From contig NZ_JACB01000043.1 in assembly GCF_000520975.1 (NCBI RefSeq), positions 26,283 through 90,282 on the forward strand: a stretch of DNA of 64,000 bases. The letters are read 5' to 3'. The DNA comes from Aquimarina megaterium XH134. GTDB taxonomy: Bacteria > Bacteroidota > Bacteroidia > Flavobacteriales > Flavobacteriaceae. The position numbers and the translations under genes were made by a program. This document shows positions 54,974 to 63,406 of this stretch, one piece after another (the stretch's first letter is position 1; every line of letters starts with the position of its first letter). Below the pieces are notes generated by a model, which was given only the letters and a program-made list of their open reading frames with translations, was not told where the DNA came from and did no database searches.

Positions 54974-55399
54974 TAATATTCTAAATTGATTATAAAAGTT
55001 TTAAATCACACCAAGAGGATAACGTGATGTGTTTTTCTATTGTAAATTTATAGTTATGTTTTGAAAATAACGATGAGTAGTTTCCTGAAAAACAGCAATT
55101 TTTCAGGAAAATCAAGTTTTTTTGAAATGGTTTTTGCTTGAACGAGTAAAGGAGTTACAGAAAGGTTATTTCACGAAGTTGATTTTATAATTTCAGTAAA
55201 AATTAAGGCTATAATGACATAAATAGTAGTGATTTAAAAACAATGTATATATCTATCATAATCTCTTATGTTATGCTATCTGTTTTCATAGTATAATATC
55301 TTCTTAGATTTTTTTGAGAAGAATATTACTTTATTATTTATGGTTACTTTTCTCTTGAACTCAAATTGTAAGCAATAATGATTTGGATAAAATAAAAGA
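54974..55399. other. Non-coding region upstream of copy B with a long hairpin
   Basis: No convincing gene is seen. It contains the inverted repeat at 55081-55110 and the duplicated promoter-type sequence of copy B. The right end adjoins the terminator of the first knottin-like gene. Confidence 0.4.
55081..55110. promoter_or_regulatory. Perfect 12-base inverted repeat upstream of copy B
   Basis: TTTCCTGAAAAA and TTTTTCAGGAAA flank a six-base loop and are followed on the plus strand by a T-rich tract. It lies about 108 bases upstream of the start of copy B (minus strand). It may be an operator, or a terminator for plus-strand transcription. Copy A has only a decayed version of this sequence. 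Confidence 0.5.
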
Positions 55400-55443
55400 C
55401 CATTAAGAGAAACTCATTCATTGTAAATGATTCCTCTTAATGG
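55400..55443 (-). terminator. Terminator after the first knottin-like peptide gene
   Basis: CCATTAAGAG and CTCTTAATGG form a perfect 10-base stem, with a further short stem in the loop (TCATT and AATGA). On the minus strand it is followed by a T-rich tract and lies 13 bases after the stop of the peptide gene. Confidence 0.8.
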
Positions 55444-55456
55444 GAACTATTTTACA

Positions 55457-55633
55457 TTAAAAGGCACATATGCCCCAGTGAAGGTGACATTTTCCTGAGC
55501 AGCAATCTCTATGCCTATCACAATCTATAATCTGTGGTATGCAATCGAATGATAAAGAACCGCCATTAATGCTTTTTTGCTCTTCTTTTTTTAAAACTTT
55601 AATTTTTTCTACGTTTAAAATGTTTTTAATCAT
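55457..55633 (-). CDS. Knottin-like Cys-rich peptide with double-glycine-type leader, copy 1
   Basis: A 58-codon gene reading MIKNILNVEKIKVLKKEEQK then SINGGS and a short core. The leader shares the start and the sequence before the break with its neighbour; NGG at 23-25 resembles double-glycine leaders cut by C39-type ABC exporters. The core has exactly six cysteines, C31, C38, C44, C45, C49 and C56, with loop lengths 6, 5, 0, 3 and 6, the framework of inhibitor-cystine-knot (knottin) peptides. It ends CAF like the second copy. It is followed by its own terminator. The activity is unknown; a secreted toxin, bacteriocin or signal is possible (inference). No exporter is in the window. Confidence 0.75.
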   Translation of the reverse strand: MIKNILNVEKIKVLKKEEQKSINGGSLSFDCIPQIIDCDRHRDCCSGKCHLHWGICAF

Positions 55634-55743
55634 TGTATGAATATTTGAAGGTTAATTTATTTATTCTTTTAAACCAGCAGTAAGCATAAGAATAGTAGCT
55701 AATAGTTAGATTAATATTGTGTTTAGTTCTATAAGTTCACTAA

Positions 55744-55926
55744 CTAAAAAGCACATAAACCTTTAAATATACCAGTTGTATTACAGGTAGTACAGCAATC
55801 TTCATTGCTTCGGCATGGGCGAATTTCGGGCAAACAGTCAGAAGCAAAAGATCCGGCATTAACAGACTTTTGTTCTTCTTTTTTTAAAATTTTAATTTTT
55901 TCTACGTTTAAAATGTTTTTAATCAT
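55744..55926 (-). CDS. Knottin-like Cys-rich peptide with double-glycine-type leader, copy 2
   Basis: A 60-codon paralogue of the peptide at 55457-55633. The leader differs at only two positions in the first 22 (MIKNILNVEKIKILKKEEQK, then SVNAGS, so Gly-Gly is Ala-Gly here). Cysteines are C31, C38, C44, C45, C48 and C58 with loops of 6, 5, 0, 2 and 9, again an inhibitor-cystine-knot order. The two cores differ strongly although the leader is nearly identical, as expected for peptides under diversifying selection with a conserved export signal. It lies 110 bases upstream of copy 1 on the same strand. Confidence 0.75.
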   Translation of the reverse strand: MIKNILNVEKIKILKKEEQKSVNAGSFASDCLPEIRPCRSNEDCCTTCNTTGIFKGLCAF

Positions 55927-56319
55927 TGGGAAATATATTTAGGTTAATGTTTTTATAATAGAATACTATAATACGTGACACACATGTCTAATCCAGAGAA
56001 GCGTAAAACGAATAGTTTCTATTTTTCTAAAGGTAGCTAAACAGCTTTTTTATTTCTAAATAAAGTATCCCAAAAACAGCTAAGAAGAGAGGTATAACAT
56101 GCGTTTTTTTGTTAAAAAACCACGGATTTTTAGAAATGAAGTAAAAACAAGGTATAGCTAAATTCTTGAATAATGTTTTTTCGATTAAATCATGTTTTCC
56201 TATTACGTTATATAGTAGTATATCTCACAATTTAACTTTAACAATCTTTTAACTCTTCTAAAAAAACCATACGCTAATCACCTTCGTAAGTATGGCCGTA
56301 AACTTTTAAAATAAAAAAA
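55927..56319. other. Divergent intergenic region between the peptide genes and the DUF4331 operon
   Basis: About 390 AT-rich bases with no gene seen. It must hold the promoters of the minus-strand peptide genes and of the plus-strand DUF4331 genes. The last 100 bases have a TTTAAC-repeat stretch and CACCTTCGTAAGTATGGC about 20-40 bases before the start, which could be a promoter for an ECF sigma factor (inference). Confidence 0.4.
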
Positions 56320-57009
56320 ATGAACATTATTAAAAAAACAAACTTGTTTATTATTGGCGGCCTCCTTTCAATAGGAATAGTACTAATGGCTGCTGATCAT
56401 TTAGATGCTCCAAGTGTTGCCGGGGGTACTGCAGACATCACAGATGTTTATGCTTTTGAAGGAGCAAACCCAGACAACACCGTTTTTGTCGCAAATGTAC
56501 AAGGGCTTTTGACACCGGGAGCTACTGCTCAATTTGATGAAAATGTATTAGTAGAGATCAACATTGATAATACTGGAGATCAGGTAGAAGATTTGGTGCT
56601 ACAAGCTATTCCTAGAGATGATGTGATGTATTTCTTTGGGCCTTATGCCCCAGGTACAACAGGATTAAACAGTACTATCGATGATAAAACTGAATATTTA
56701 GGTCAGGTAGCAATTAGTACGGGAGCAAACGCAACTACGGCAACTGCTAATGGGATCTCTTATTTTGCAGGTCTTCGTAAAGATCCGTTCTTCTTTGCTT
56801 TTAGTGAGTTTAATCAAGTAATCGCGGGAACATCTACAGCACCAGCGGGTGGATTTAACGATCCGGGTACTGATGATTTTCTTGGAACCAATGTATTGTC
56901 TATAGTAGTAGAAGTACCTAATACATTATTAGGAGGAACTTTTGATCATCCTGCAGGAACAGGAGTACAAGTATTCAACACCTGGGTAGAAGCAAAAAGA
57001 AAACAATAA
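56320..57009 (+). CDS. DUF4331-family secreted protein (N-terminal half type)
   Basis: A 229-residue protein with signal peptide (LFIIGGLLSIGIVLMA, cut before ADHLDAP). The mature N-terminus begins ADHLDAPSVAGGTADITDVY, the hallmark start of DUF4331 proteins, followed by FVANVQGLL, LVEINIDNTGDQVEDL and a terminal VVEVPNTLLGG strand. It lacks the later VDRMGRPAINT part of full-length DUF4331 proteins, which instead occurs in the next gene. The function is unknown. It is the first gene of a run that includes a lipoprotein, a TPR protein and a TonB-dependent receptor. Confidence 0.85.
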   Translation: MNIIKKTNLFIIGGLLSIGIVLMAADHLDAPSVAGGTADITDVYAFEGANPDNTVFVANVQGLLTPGATAQFDENVLVEINIDNTGDQVEDLVLQAIPRDDVMYFFGPYAPGTTGLNSTIDDKTEYLGQVAISTGANATTATANGISYFAGLRKDPFFFAFSEFNQVIAGTSTAPAGGFNDPGTDDFLGTNVLSIVVEVPNTLLGGTFDHPAGTGVQVFNTWVEAKRKQ

Positions 57010-57039
57010 TAAGAAGATAAATTTTTTAAAAATACAAAC

Positions 57040-57651
57040 ATGATGAAATTAAATAATATAAAATATATAGTAGCCACTCTTGTAATTGCCATTGGAGTAT
57101 GCAGTTGTAACAAAGATGATGATGGTGGAGTAGTAATCCCACCACCAGTACAGATAGATTTTTCTGGGACATTTGTTCAGGTAGATCAAATGGGAAGACC
57201 AGGTATTAATACTGTTTTTAATGGAACCGATGATACTAAAAACAATTTTAATGTTACGATTCCTTCTGAGCAAGGAGCAGCATTTCAACCGGCATTTTTA
57301 CAACGTTTAAATGATCTTCATGCTGCATTTGGCGTAACCTATGAAAATAATATATTAGGTCTTGATGCGGCAACATTAACTACTATTCTAGCTACAGATG
57401 TATTATGGGTAGCACCAGATGGACCAACGACTTATTTTGATGGAGCTAATGTACTTACAGGTAGAAATTTAAGCGATGATGTGATCGATGTTTCTTTAAC
57501 CCTTATGTTTGGAGGAATGAATGGAGATCGATTTAGCGGCCAGGATCTTGATGGAGATGGTGTAGAAGATTTACCATTATTGGTTAGTGATGGAGTACCT
57601 TCATCAGTAAATGCTTTAGCTTCATTCCCATACTTAGAAAACCCTAACTAA
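57040..57651 (+). CDS. DUF4331-related lipoprotein (C-terminal half type)
   Basis: A 203-residue lipoprotein (signal with TLVIAIGVCSC, Cys near residue 23). The segment QVDQMGRPGINTVFNGTDDT matches the middle/C-terminal block of DUF4331 proteins, and it ends with VSDGVPSSVNALASFPYLE, a common end of the family. Together with the preceding gene it makes up a complete DUF4331 unit in two parts. It has an Asp-rich, Ca-site-like stretch DLDGDGVEDLP. Confidence 0.8.
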   Translation: MMKLNNIKYIVATLVIAIGVCSCNKDDDGGVVIPPPVQIDFSGTFVQVDQMGRPGINTVFNGTDDTKNNFNVTIPSEQGAAFQPAFLQRLNDLHAAFGVTYENNILGLDAATLTTILATDVLWVAPDGPTTYFDGANVLTGRNLSDDVIDVSLTLMFGGMNGDRFSGQDLDGDGVEDLPLLVSDGVPSSVNALASFPYLENPN

Positions 57652-57680
57652 CATTTAAAATATAACCCCTGCTTATCTAG

Positions 57681-57748
57681 TCATAATCGAACGAAGTCGA
57701 GAAATTACCCCGTATTATATTCTAAAACATCGACTTCGTTCTTTATGA
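57681..57748. repeat. Palindromic intergenic repeat
   Basis: TCATAATCGAACGAAGTCGA and TCGACTTCGTTCTTTATGA are near-complementary arms (one bulge) around a loop of about 29 bases. The core CGAACGAAGTCGAGAAAT resembles REP-like repeats I associate with flavobacterial genomes. It lies between the DUF4331 lipoprotein and TPR genes and could act as a terminator or RNA-processing hairpin. Confidence 0.7.
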
Positions 57749-57795
57749 CAATCCTAAAATTGCCTCGAATACAAAAACTTCAAAAAACAAAAAAG

Positions 57796-59085
57796 ATGAA
57801 ATTAATAAACATAATATATGTAATGGTTATGGTATGCATTGTTGTTTCATGTCAGAAATCAAAAAATATCATTACCAGCCCCCAGGATTATGAAGCATAT
57901 CTTCAGAAAAAAGAAAATCCAAAAGCTCAACAAGCTCAAAAAGAATTACAGTTCTGGAATAACAGAATAAAAGAAGATAGTACACAAATTCTTGCTATGT
58001 CTCGTGCAACGGGAGTCTATTCACAGTTATTTCAATATACAGGAGATATACAACATCTTAAAAAGGCAGAACAAGTACTCCTCAAATCTGTAGCTGTAGC
58101 CGTTATAAAAAAAGAAGGATACTTGTTGGCATTGGCACAGAATTTTATTTCTCAACATCGATTTAATGAAGCAAAAAAAGCGGCAGAAGGTGCTTTTATA
58201 TTAAATCCTAATACCGCATCTAGATTAGTATTGTTTGATGTCTCTATGGAATTAGGAGAGTTTGACGAAGCAGAAAAACATTTAGAAAGTGTTGCAAATA
58301 CAAGTGATTACAATTTTTTAATTCGATTGGCAAAATGGAATGATTATAAAGGTAACCTGGATGCTACGATACGCTATATGGAAAAGGCAAAATCGATTGC
58401 AGAAAGCGGTAAAAACCAAAGTCTAATCCTATGGTCATATACAAATATTGCAGATTATTATGGTCATGCTGGTAGGATTAAGGATTCGTATGACCATTAT
58501 TTAAAAGCATTAGAAATAGACCCTTCAAATGGATATGCCAAAAAAGGAATTGCATGGATTGCCTATTCATACGAGAAGAATCCAGATGAAGCGTTAAGAA
58601 TTATTGATGCCGTGATAGAGGCCCATCAAAATCCTGATTACTACTTATTAAAAGCTGAAATTGCCGAATTTCAGAATAACAAAAAAAACAAACACCAAAG
58701 TCTTGCTGCCTATCAAGAGACTGTTGATGATCATAGGTATGGCGATATGTATAATGCCTACAATGCATTACTTCTGGCAGAAGAACACCAAGAATTTGAT
58801 AAAGCTTTGCAGATTGCAGAAAGAGAGATTGCTAATCGGCCAACGCCAGAAACCTATGATTTAAAAGCATATATCCTTACGCTTAAGGGAGACTATAAAC
58901 AAGCATTAGAAATCGCACAAGAACATATCATCGATAAAACTTTTGAACCAGAAGCTAATTATCATATCGCAGAGATTTATAAAGCCAATGGTATGCTCGA
59001 TAAAGTAAAAGCTATAAAGCAAGAACTATTGGAGAGTAGTTACGAGTTAGGACCTGTATTATCTAAAAGTATTATAAAACTATAA
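57796..59085 (+). CDS. TPR-repeat lipoprotein
   Basis: The ATG at 57796 gives a lipoprotein signal (MKLINIIYVMVMVCIVVSC); an in-frame ATG at 57745 lies in the palindromic repeat and is disfavoured. The mature protein of about 410 residues is all helical with tetratricopeptide-like repeats (for example NFISQHRFNEAKKAAEGAFI, YGHAGRIKDSYDHYLKALEI, IAWIAYSYEKNPDEALRIID). It is anchored in a membrane facing the periplasm and probably serves as a scaffold for its neighbours. It precedes the TonB-dependent receptor by 10 bases. Confidence 0.85.
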   Translation: MKLINIIYVMVMVCIVVSCQKSKNIITSPQDYEAYLQKKENPKAQQAQKELQFWNNRIKEDSTQILAMSRATGVYSQLFQYTGDIQHLKKAEQVLLKSVAVAVIKKEGYLLALAQNFISQHRFNEAKKAAEGAFILNPNTASRLVLFDVSMELGEFDEAEKHLESVANTSDYNFLIRLAKWNDYKGNLDATIRYMEKAKSIAESGKNQSLILWSYTNIADYYGHAGRIKDSYDHYLKALEIDPSNGYAKKGIAWIAYSYEKNPDEALRIIDAVIEAHQNPDYYLLKAEIAEFQNNKKNKHQSLAAYQETVDDHRYGDMYNAYNALLLAEEHQEFDKALQIAEREIANRPTPETYDLKAYILTLKGDYKQALEIAQEHIIDKTFEPEANYHIAEIYKANGMLDKVKAIKQELLESSYELGPVLSKSIIKL

Positions 59086-59095
59086 CCAAAAACAC

Positions 59096-61321
59096 ATGAA
59101 GTACTGTATTTATATACTAATGATCTTTTGTTTTGGTTATGTACAAAGCCAAACTATAAAAGGTAAGATTCAGGACACTTTTACTAATCCTCTAGATGGA
59201 GCATATGTTTTGAATACGACATCAGAAAATCATACACATACCCTTGAAAACGGAAAATTTGTTTTAGATAATGTTTCTGTTGGGGATACACTAACCATTC
59301 GTTTGTTAGGATTCGAAACCCAACAATTAGTGGTTAGAAGAGAAGATTTTAATAAAGAACAGTCGATTATATTAAAAGATAAGATTTTTCAGCTGGATGA
59401 ATTGATCATAAAGCAAGAAATAAACCCACTTCAGCTCATCACTAAACTAGATATGAGGACCAATCCGGTTAATTCTTCTCAGGAAGTACTTCGTAAGGTT
59501 CCTGGTCTATTTATAGGGCAACATGCAGGAGGAGGAAAAGCAGAGCAAATATTTCTTAGAGGTTTTGATGTAGATCATGGTACCGATATTGCTATTTCTG
59601 TAGATGGAATGCCAGCGAATATGGTTTCTCATGCCCACGGACAAGGATATGCAGACCTTCATTTTGTAATACCAGAAACTATAGATAAGGTAGACTTGGG
59701 TAAAGGTGCTTACTATGCAGATCAAGGAAACTTTAATACTGCAGGGTATGTGTCTTTTTATACCAAAGAAAGGTTTAGAAAAAATCAAATCAAAATAGAG
59801 GCAGGAGATTTTAATACCCTTAGAACGGTTGGTTTATTTAATCTTTTTGAAGCTTCGGCAAAAGAAGATATGATTTTGGCATTAGAATATCTCGAAAGCG
59901 ATGGTCCTTTTGAGTCAGGACAGAATTTTAACAGGATTAATCTAGCTACTAAATATACAACACAGCTTTCTGATAATAATAAGATATCGGTATCCGGATC
60001 TCATTTTACCAGTAGATGGGATGCTTCGGGTCAGATTCCAACCAGAGCAGTAGAACAAGGTTTAATTACCAGATTTGGTGCAATAGACGATACTGAAGGG
60101 GGTACTACATCGAGAACGAATTTTAATGTTAATTATAATAAATTTATATCTGATAATACTACATTCAAAACCAATGCCTATTATGCTCATTATGATTTTG
60201 AGTTGTATTCTAATTTTACTTTTTTTCTTAATGCCCCTGTTAATGGTGACCAGATCAAACAAAAAGAAGACCGTAACATTTTTGGGTTCAATAGCAAATT
60301 AAAATCATTTTTCTCCTGGAATGATATTAATGTTGATGTTAATGCAGGAATAGGGGTTCGCAATGATGCTATTGCTGATAATGAATTGTCCCGAACTCGT
60401 AATAGAGCACAGACACTGCAAAATGTAAGTTTAGGAAATGTGAATGAAACTAATGCATATGGTTTTGTTGAAACTACTTTTGACTTCGGAAAACTAAAAA
60501 TAACACCAGCGCTTCGATTAGATTATTTTAAATATATATATGAAGATGCACTTTTATCGAATTATGAGACGCAATCCAATACAAAAAGCATTCTTACTCC
60601 AAAACTTCAATTTTCATATGACCCTACAGATAACCTGAATGTTTTCTTAAAATCAGGAATTGGTTTTCATGGTAATGATACCAGGGTAGTAGTAGCACAG
60701 CAAGGCGAAGAAATATTGCCCAAAGCGTATTCGATGGATGTAGGGTTAAACTGGAAACCGTTTTCAAGACTATTTTTTAATACGGCATTTTGGTACTTAA
60801 AACTAGATCAGGAATTTGTGTATGTCGGGGATGAAGGTGTTGTAGAACCGAGTGGTAAAACAAGAAGATTAGGACTAGATCTAAGTGCTAGGTATCAAAT
60901 TAAGGATTGGCTATATTTTGACACAGATATTACGTACACAAAATCCAGAAGTTTGGATGCACCTATGGGAGAAGACCACATACCATTGGCTCCAAAGTTT
61001 ACAGCTGCAGGAGGAATCACTTTTGATAAGATACACAACTTTTCTGGTGGATTTAGATACCGATATTTGGGAGATCGAGCTGCAAATGAAAACAATAGTA
61101 TTGTAGCAAAAGGCTATACCATTGTCGATGCAAATGTTAATTATACATGGAATAACTTTAACATTGGAGTTACCGTAGAAAACTTATTTAACAGTGAATG
61201 GAACGAAACGCAATTTGCTACCGAATCCAGATTGTTTAATGAATCTGAATCGATAGAAGAAATACACTTTACTCCCGGTACACCTTTTTTTGCTAAAGTA
61301 GGAGTAACATATAGTTTTTAA
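59096..61321 (+). CDS. TonB-dependent outer-membrane receptor
   Basis: A 741-residue receptor. Signal peptide to about 18; a carboxypeptidase-regulatory-like domain (about 20-100, GKIQDTFTNPLDGAYVLNTT); plug (about 120-225) with LRKVPGLFIGQHAGGG and a His-rich stretch MVSHAHGQGYADLHFVIPE; then a 22-strand barrel ending VGVTYSF. The His motif resembles a subgroup often found near metal-uptake genes, so a metal or metal complex may be the ligand (inference). It ends the DUF4331-TPR-receptor unit, with a terminator downstream. Confidence 0.92.
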   Translation: MKYCIYILMIFCFGYVQSQTIKGKIQDTFTNPLDGAYVLNTTSENHTHTLENGKFVLDNVSVGDTLTIRLLGFETQQLVVRREDFNKEQSIILKDKIFQLDELIIKQEINPLQLITKLDMRTNPVNSSQEVLRKVPGLFIGQHAGGGKAEQIFLRGFDVDHGTDIAISVDGMPANMVSHAHGQGYADLHFVIPETIDKVDLGKGAYYADQGNFNTAGYVSFYTKERFRKNQIKIEAGDFNTLRTVGLFNLFEASAKEDMILALEYLESDGPFESGQNFNRINLATKYTTQLSDNNKISVSGSHFTSRWDASGQIPTRAVEQGLITRFGAIDDTEGGTTSRTNFNVNYNKFISDNTTFKTNAYYAHYDFELYSNFTFFLNAPVNGDQIKQKEDRNIFGFNSKLKSFFSWNDINVDVNAGIGVRNDAIADNELSRTRNRAQTLQNVSLGNVNETNAYGFVETTFDFGKLKITPALRLDYFKYIYEDALLSNYETQSNTKSILTPKLQFSYDPTDNLNVFLKSGIGFHGNDTRVVVAQQGEEILPKAYSMDVGLNWKPFSRLFFNTAFWYLKLDQEFVYVGDEGVVEPSGKTRRLGLDLSARYQIKDWLYFDTDITYTKSRSLDAPMGEDHIPLAPKFTAAGGITFDKIHNFSGGFRYRYLGDRAANENNSIVAKGYTIVDANVNYTWNNFNIGVTVENLFNSEWNETQFATESRLFNESESIEEIHFTPGTPFFAKVGVTYSF

Positions 61322-61404
61322 GTGTGAAAATTAATATTGTGTTAAGCGGTATTAATTATGAAATAACCTCAATTTATTAATTGTTGTTTGTTTTTTGATG
61401 TTTA

Positions 61405-61440
61405 GAAAAGCTTGTTTGCAGGGGCGCAAATGGGCTTTTC
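61405..61440. terminator. Terminator after the TonB-dependent receptor gene
   Basis: GAAAAGC-ttg-TTTGC and GCAAA-tgg-GCTTTTC form a two-part stem with an internal bulge and a six-base loop, followed by a T-rich stretch. It lies 84 bases after the stop and also faces the convergent DoxX-like gene. Confidence 0.65.
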
Positions 61441-61507
61441 TTATTTCGTTTTTTTGATATTTAATCTTTGACCAGAATGATAATATAACCATAGTATGAA
61501 CAAAAAA

Positions 61508-61855
61508 CTAAAGGTAACGATAGGCCCAATAGATCAAACCAAATTGAAGTAACAATCTAATGACTAAAATAAATTTTGGTAAGTTTAAACTTGCTTTTTT
61601 GTGTTTAAGCATATGTACATGAACTGGAAAAAATAGAATGAGCATAAAAATTATACTCCAGGCAGAAACTGTTCTGGTTGTTGTAAATAATAAACCGCAA
61701 CTCACAAGAATTTCAGCAATACCACTTAGATAAACCAATAGCTTATGATACGGAATATATAATGGCATTATTCTCATGAATGCCTTAGGACGAATTAGAT
61801 GAAAAACTCCGGCAATAGCGAAGATCAAGGATAAAAGATATAGGTGCCAGCTCAT
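61508..61855 (-). CDS. DoxX-like small membrane protein
   Basis: A 115-residue protein with four hydrophobic segments (about 5-20, 38-58, 65-82 and 95-112). The N-terminal FAIAGVFHLIRPKAFMRIMP and the YLSGIAEILVSCGLLF segment match the DoxX/MauE-like family. Members are involved in thiol or quinone-linked redox processes in other bacteria; the role here is unknown. It is convergent with the receptor gene. Confidence 0.75.
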   Translation of the reverse strand: MSWHLYLLSLIFAIAGVFHLIRPKAFMRIMPLYIPYHKLLVYLSGIAEILVSCGLLFTTTRTVSAWSIIFMLILFFPVHVHMLKHKKASLNLPKFILVIRLLLQFGLIYWAYRYL

Positions 61856-61976
61856 TAAATCTCAGTGTTTTTTACTTTATACGTTATGTATATGATTTTT
61901 ATTTCGACCTATCATTATAATAAATGAAAATATCTAATTAGAATTTTACCAGTTGATTTATATCAGTGCGTTAGAA

Positions 61977-62774
61977 TTACGACGCTACAGTCCCCAATGT
62001 GTATAATTGCTCCATAGTAGGAGATTCACTACCGCCTTCAGGTTCTAGAGTTATCCCAAAGGCTTCGGATTTGTTGGGATTGTTTAACATGAAAATTTTA
62101 GTGTCATCTTTGTTAAATTCATCCAATATTCCCATACTAGTAGGTGTTAATGGATCAAGTTTTAGTGACCATACTTGATATACTTTTCCTGGTGGGGGAG
62201 TTGGTAGACCTGCTACATCGATATAAGCGGTTTGTTTATCTTTATCCCAATATACAGCAGCATATGCAGTAGGATCAATCTGTTGTGCCTGCAATGGAAT
62301 TTGTATAATATCTTTATTTCTCAATACGCTTAATAAAGATTTAGTTTTAGAAAGATCTTCTTCGACAACATTTATTTTCCCTTCTAAAAGTATTTTTTCT
62401 GTTTGATTGGTTACAAGTTGTTGTTGTAATGTTCTGTTCTTATTAAACTGAACAAATAATCCAATTAATAAAGCTACAGATGCTGCCCAACCGATATATG
62501 TGGGTATGTTATTGCGTTTTCGAGTAATTGAGATTACATCGCCGGTATTCGCAGATTCAATTTGATTTTTAATTTTAGTATATGTTGGTGCTGTAGGAGT
62601 AGGAGCGGCTGCACTAGAAAGTTGATGTAAAGCTTTTTCTATACGATCTACCTCTTTTACCGCTTCAGGGTATTTTTGTAGTACCTTATATACTTCGGTA
62701 TTCTCTTTTTCAGAGAGTGAACCATAGACGTATAGTTCTAAAATACCTGATGCTATGTATGCTTTAATATCCAT
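61977..62774 (-). CDS. Anti-sigma factor (RskA-type)
   Basis: A 265-residue protein. The N-terminal domain (about 1-60) is of the Bacteroidota anti-sigma kind (IASGILELYVYGSLSEKENT); a single transmembrane helix is at about 90-112 (YIGWAASVALLIGLFVQF), followed by a coiled coil and a C-terminal RskA domain with PPPGKVYQVWSLKLDPLTPTSMGIL and FGITLEPEGGSESPT. It lies six bases after the sigma-factor gene and should hold that factor at the membrane until a signal releases it. Confidence 0.88.
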   Translation of the reverse strand: MDIKAYIASGILELYVYGSLSEKENTEVYKVLQKYPEAVKEVDRIEKALHQLSSAAAPTPTAPTYTKIKNQIESANTGDVISITRKRNNIPTYIGWAASVALLIGLFVQFNKNRTLQQQLVTNQTEKILLEGKINVVEEDLSKTKSLLSVLRNKDIIQIPLQAQQIDPTAYAAVYWDKDKQTAYIDVAGLPTPPPGKVYQVWSLKLDPLTPTSMGILDEFNKDDTKIFMLNNPNKSEAFGITLEPEGGSESPTMEQLYTLGTVAS

Positions 62775-62780
62775 GTACTA

Positions 62781-63353
62781 CTATACTTCTAATACTTGTT
62801 TTAATTTATTGATACAAATTCTATTTCTCGTTTTAACTGTTCCTAAAGGAATATCAAGTTTTTCCGCAGTTTCTTTTTGTGTATACCCTTTAAAAAACAA
62901 CAAGTCTATTACTTTTATACAAAGAGGTTCTAATGCGGCTATGTATTTTTTAATCCCTATACTATCTATTTTACTGGTAAAATTAGTTTTGTCCTCCAGT
63001 ATATCTACGAAATAATCGGCAGTAAGGTTTTGCGAAGCATTCTTAAAATTTTTAGATCGCGTCTTATCAATAGCTGCATTACGCGCTATATTAAGAATCC
63101 AGGTAAAAAACCGTCCTTTCTTCTCAGAATAAGAATTTGCATTATTCCATATTTTTATAAACACATCTTGTAACACTTCTTCAGATAACACTTCGTCTCT
63201 TAATATATTATGAATAATACCGAAGACATTTTCAGAATACATATCATAAATACTTTTAAAAGCTGCTTGATTTTTATGTTGCAAAGCTATAATAAGTTCT
63301 GTAGGTTGCATTCTATTCATAAACAATTGATTATTGAAAATACTATTTTTCAT
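62781..63353 (-). CDS. ECF RNA polymerase sigma factor
   Basis: A 190-residue sigma-70 family extracytoplasmic-function factor. Region 2 is visible (AFKSIYDMYSENVFGIIHNI, EVLQDVFIKIWNNANSY, GRFFTWILNIARNAAIDKTR) and region 4 follows (LFFKGYTQKETAEKLDIPL, TVKTRNRICINKLKQVL). It is transcribed with its anti-sigma factor. Alternative starts at residues 12 and 15 are possible. Targets are unknown; the DUF4331-receptor unit nearby is a natural candidate (inference). Confidence 0.92.
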   Translation of the reverse strand: MKNSIFNNQLFMNRMQPTELIIALQHKNQAAFKSIYDMYSENVFGIIHNILRDEVLSEEVLQDVFIKIWNNANSYSEKKGRFFTWILNIARNAAIDKTRSKNFKNASQNLTADYFVDILEDKTNFTSKIDSIGIKKYIAALEPLCIKVIDLLFFKGYTQKETAEKLDIPLGTVKTRNRICINKLKQVLEV

Positions 63354-63406
63354 TGATCAAAACAAGAGAAGTTATCAAAAGCTAACTTTTTATCATTGTA
63401 TACAAC

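Noticed and set aside
54023..55926. Toxin-antitoxin system as an explanation of the small-gene locus
   Set aside because: The Cys-rich peptides have export-type leaders and the other two proteins look like no known antitoxin. An exported-peptide system is more likely, but immunity cannot be shown.
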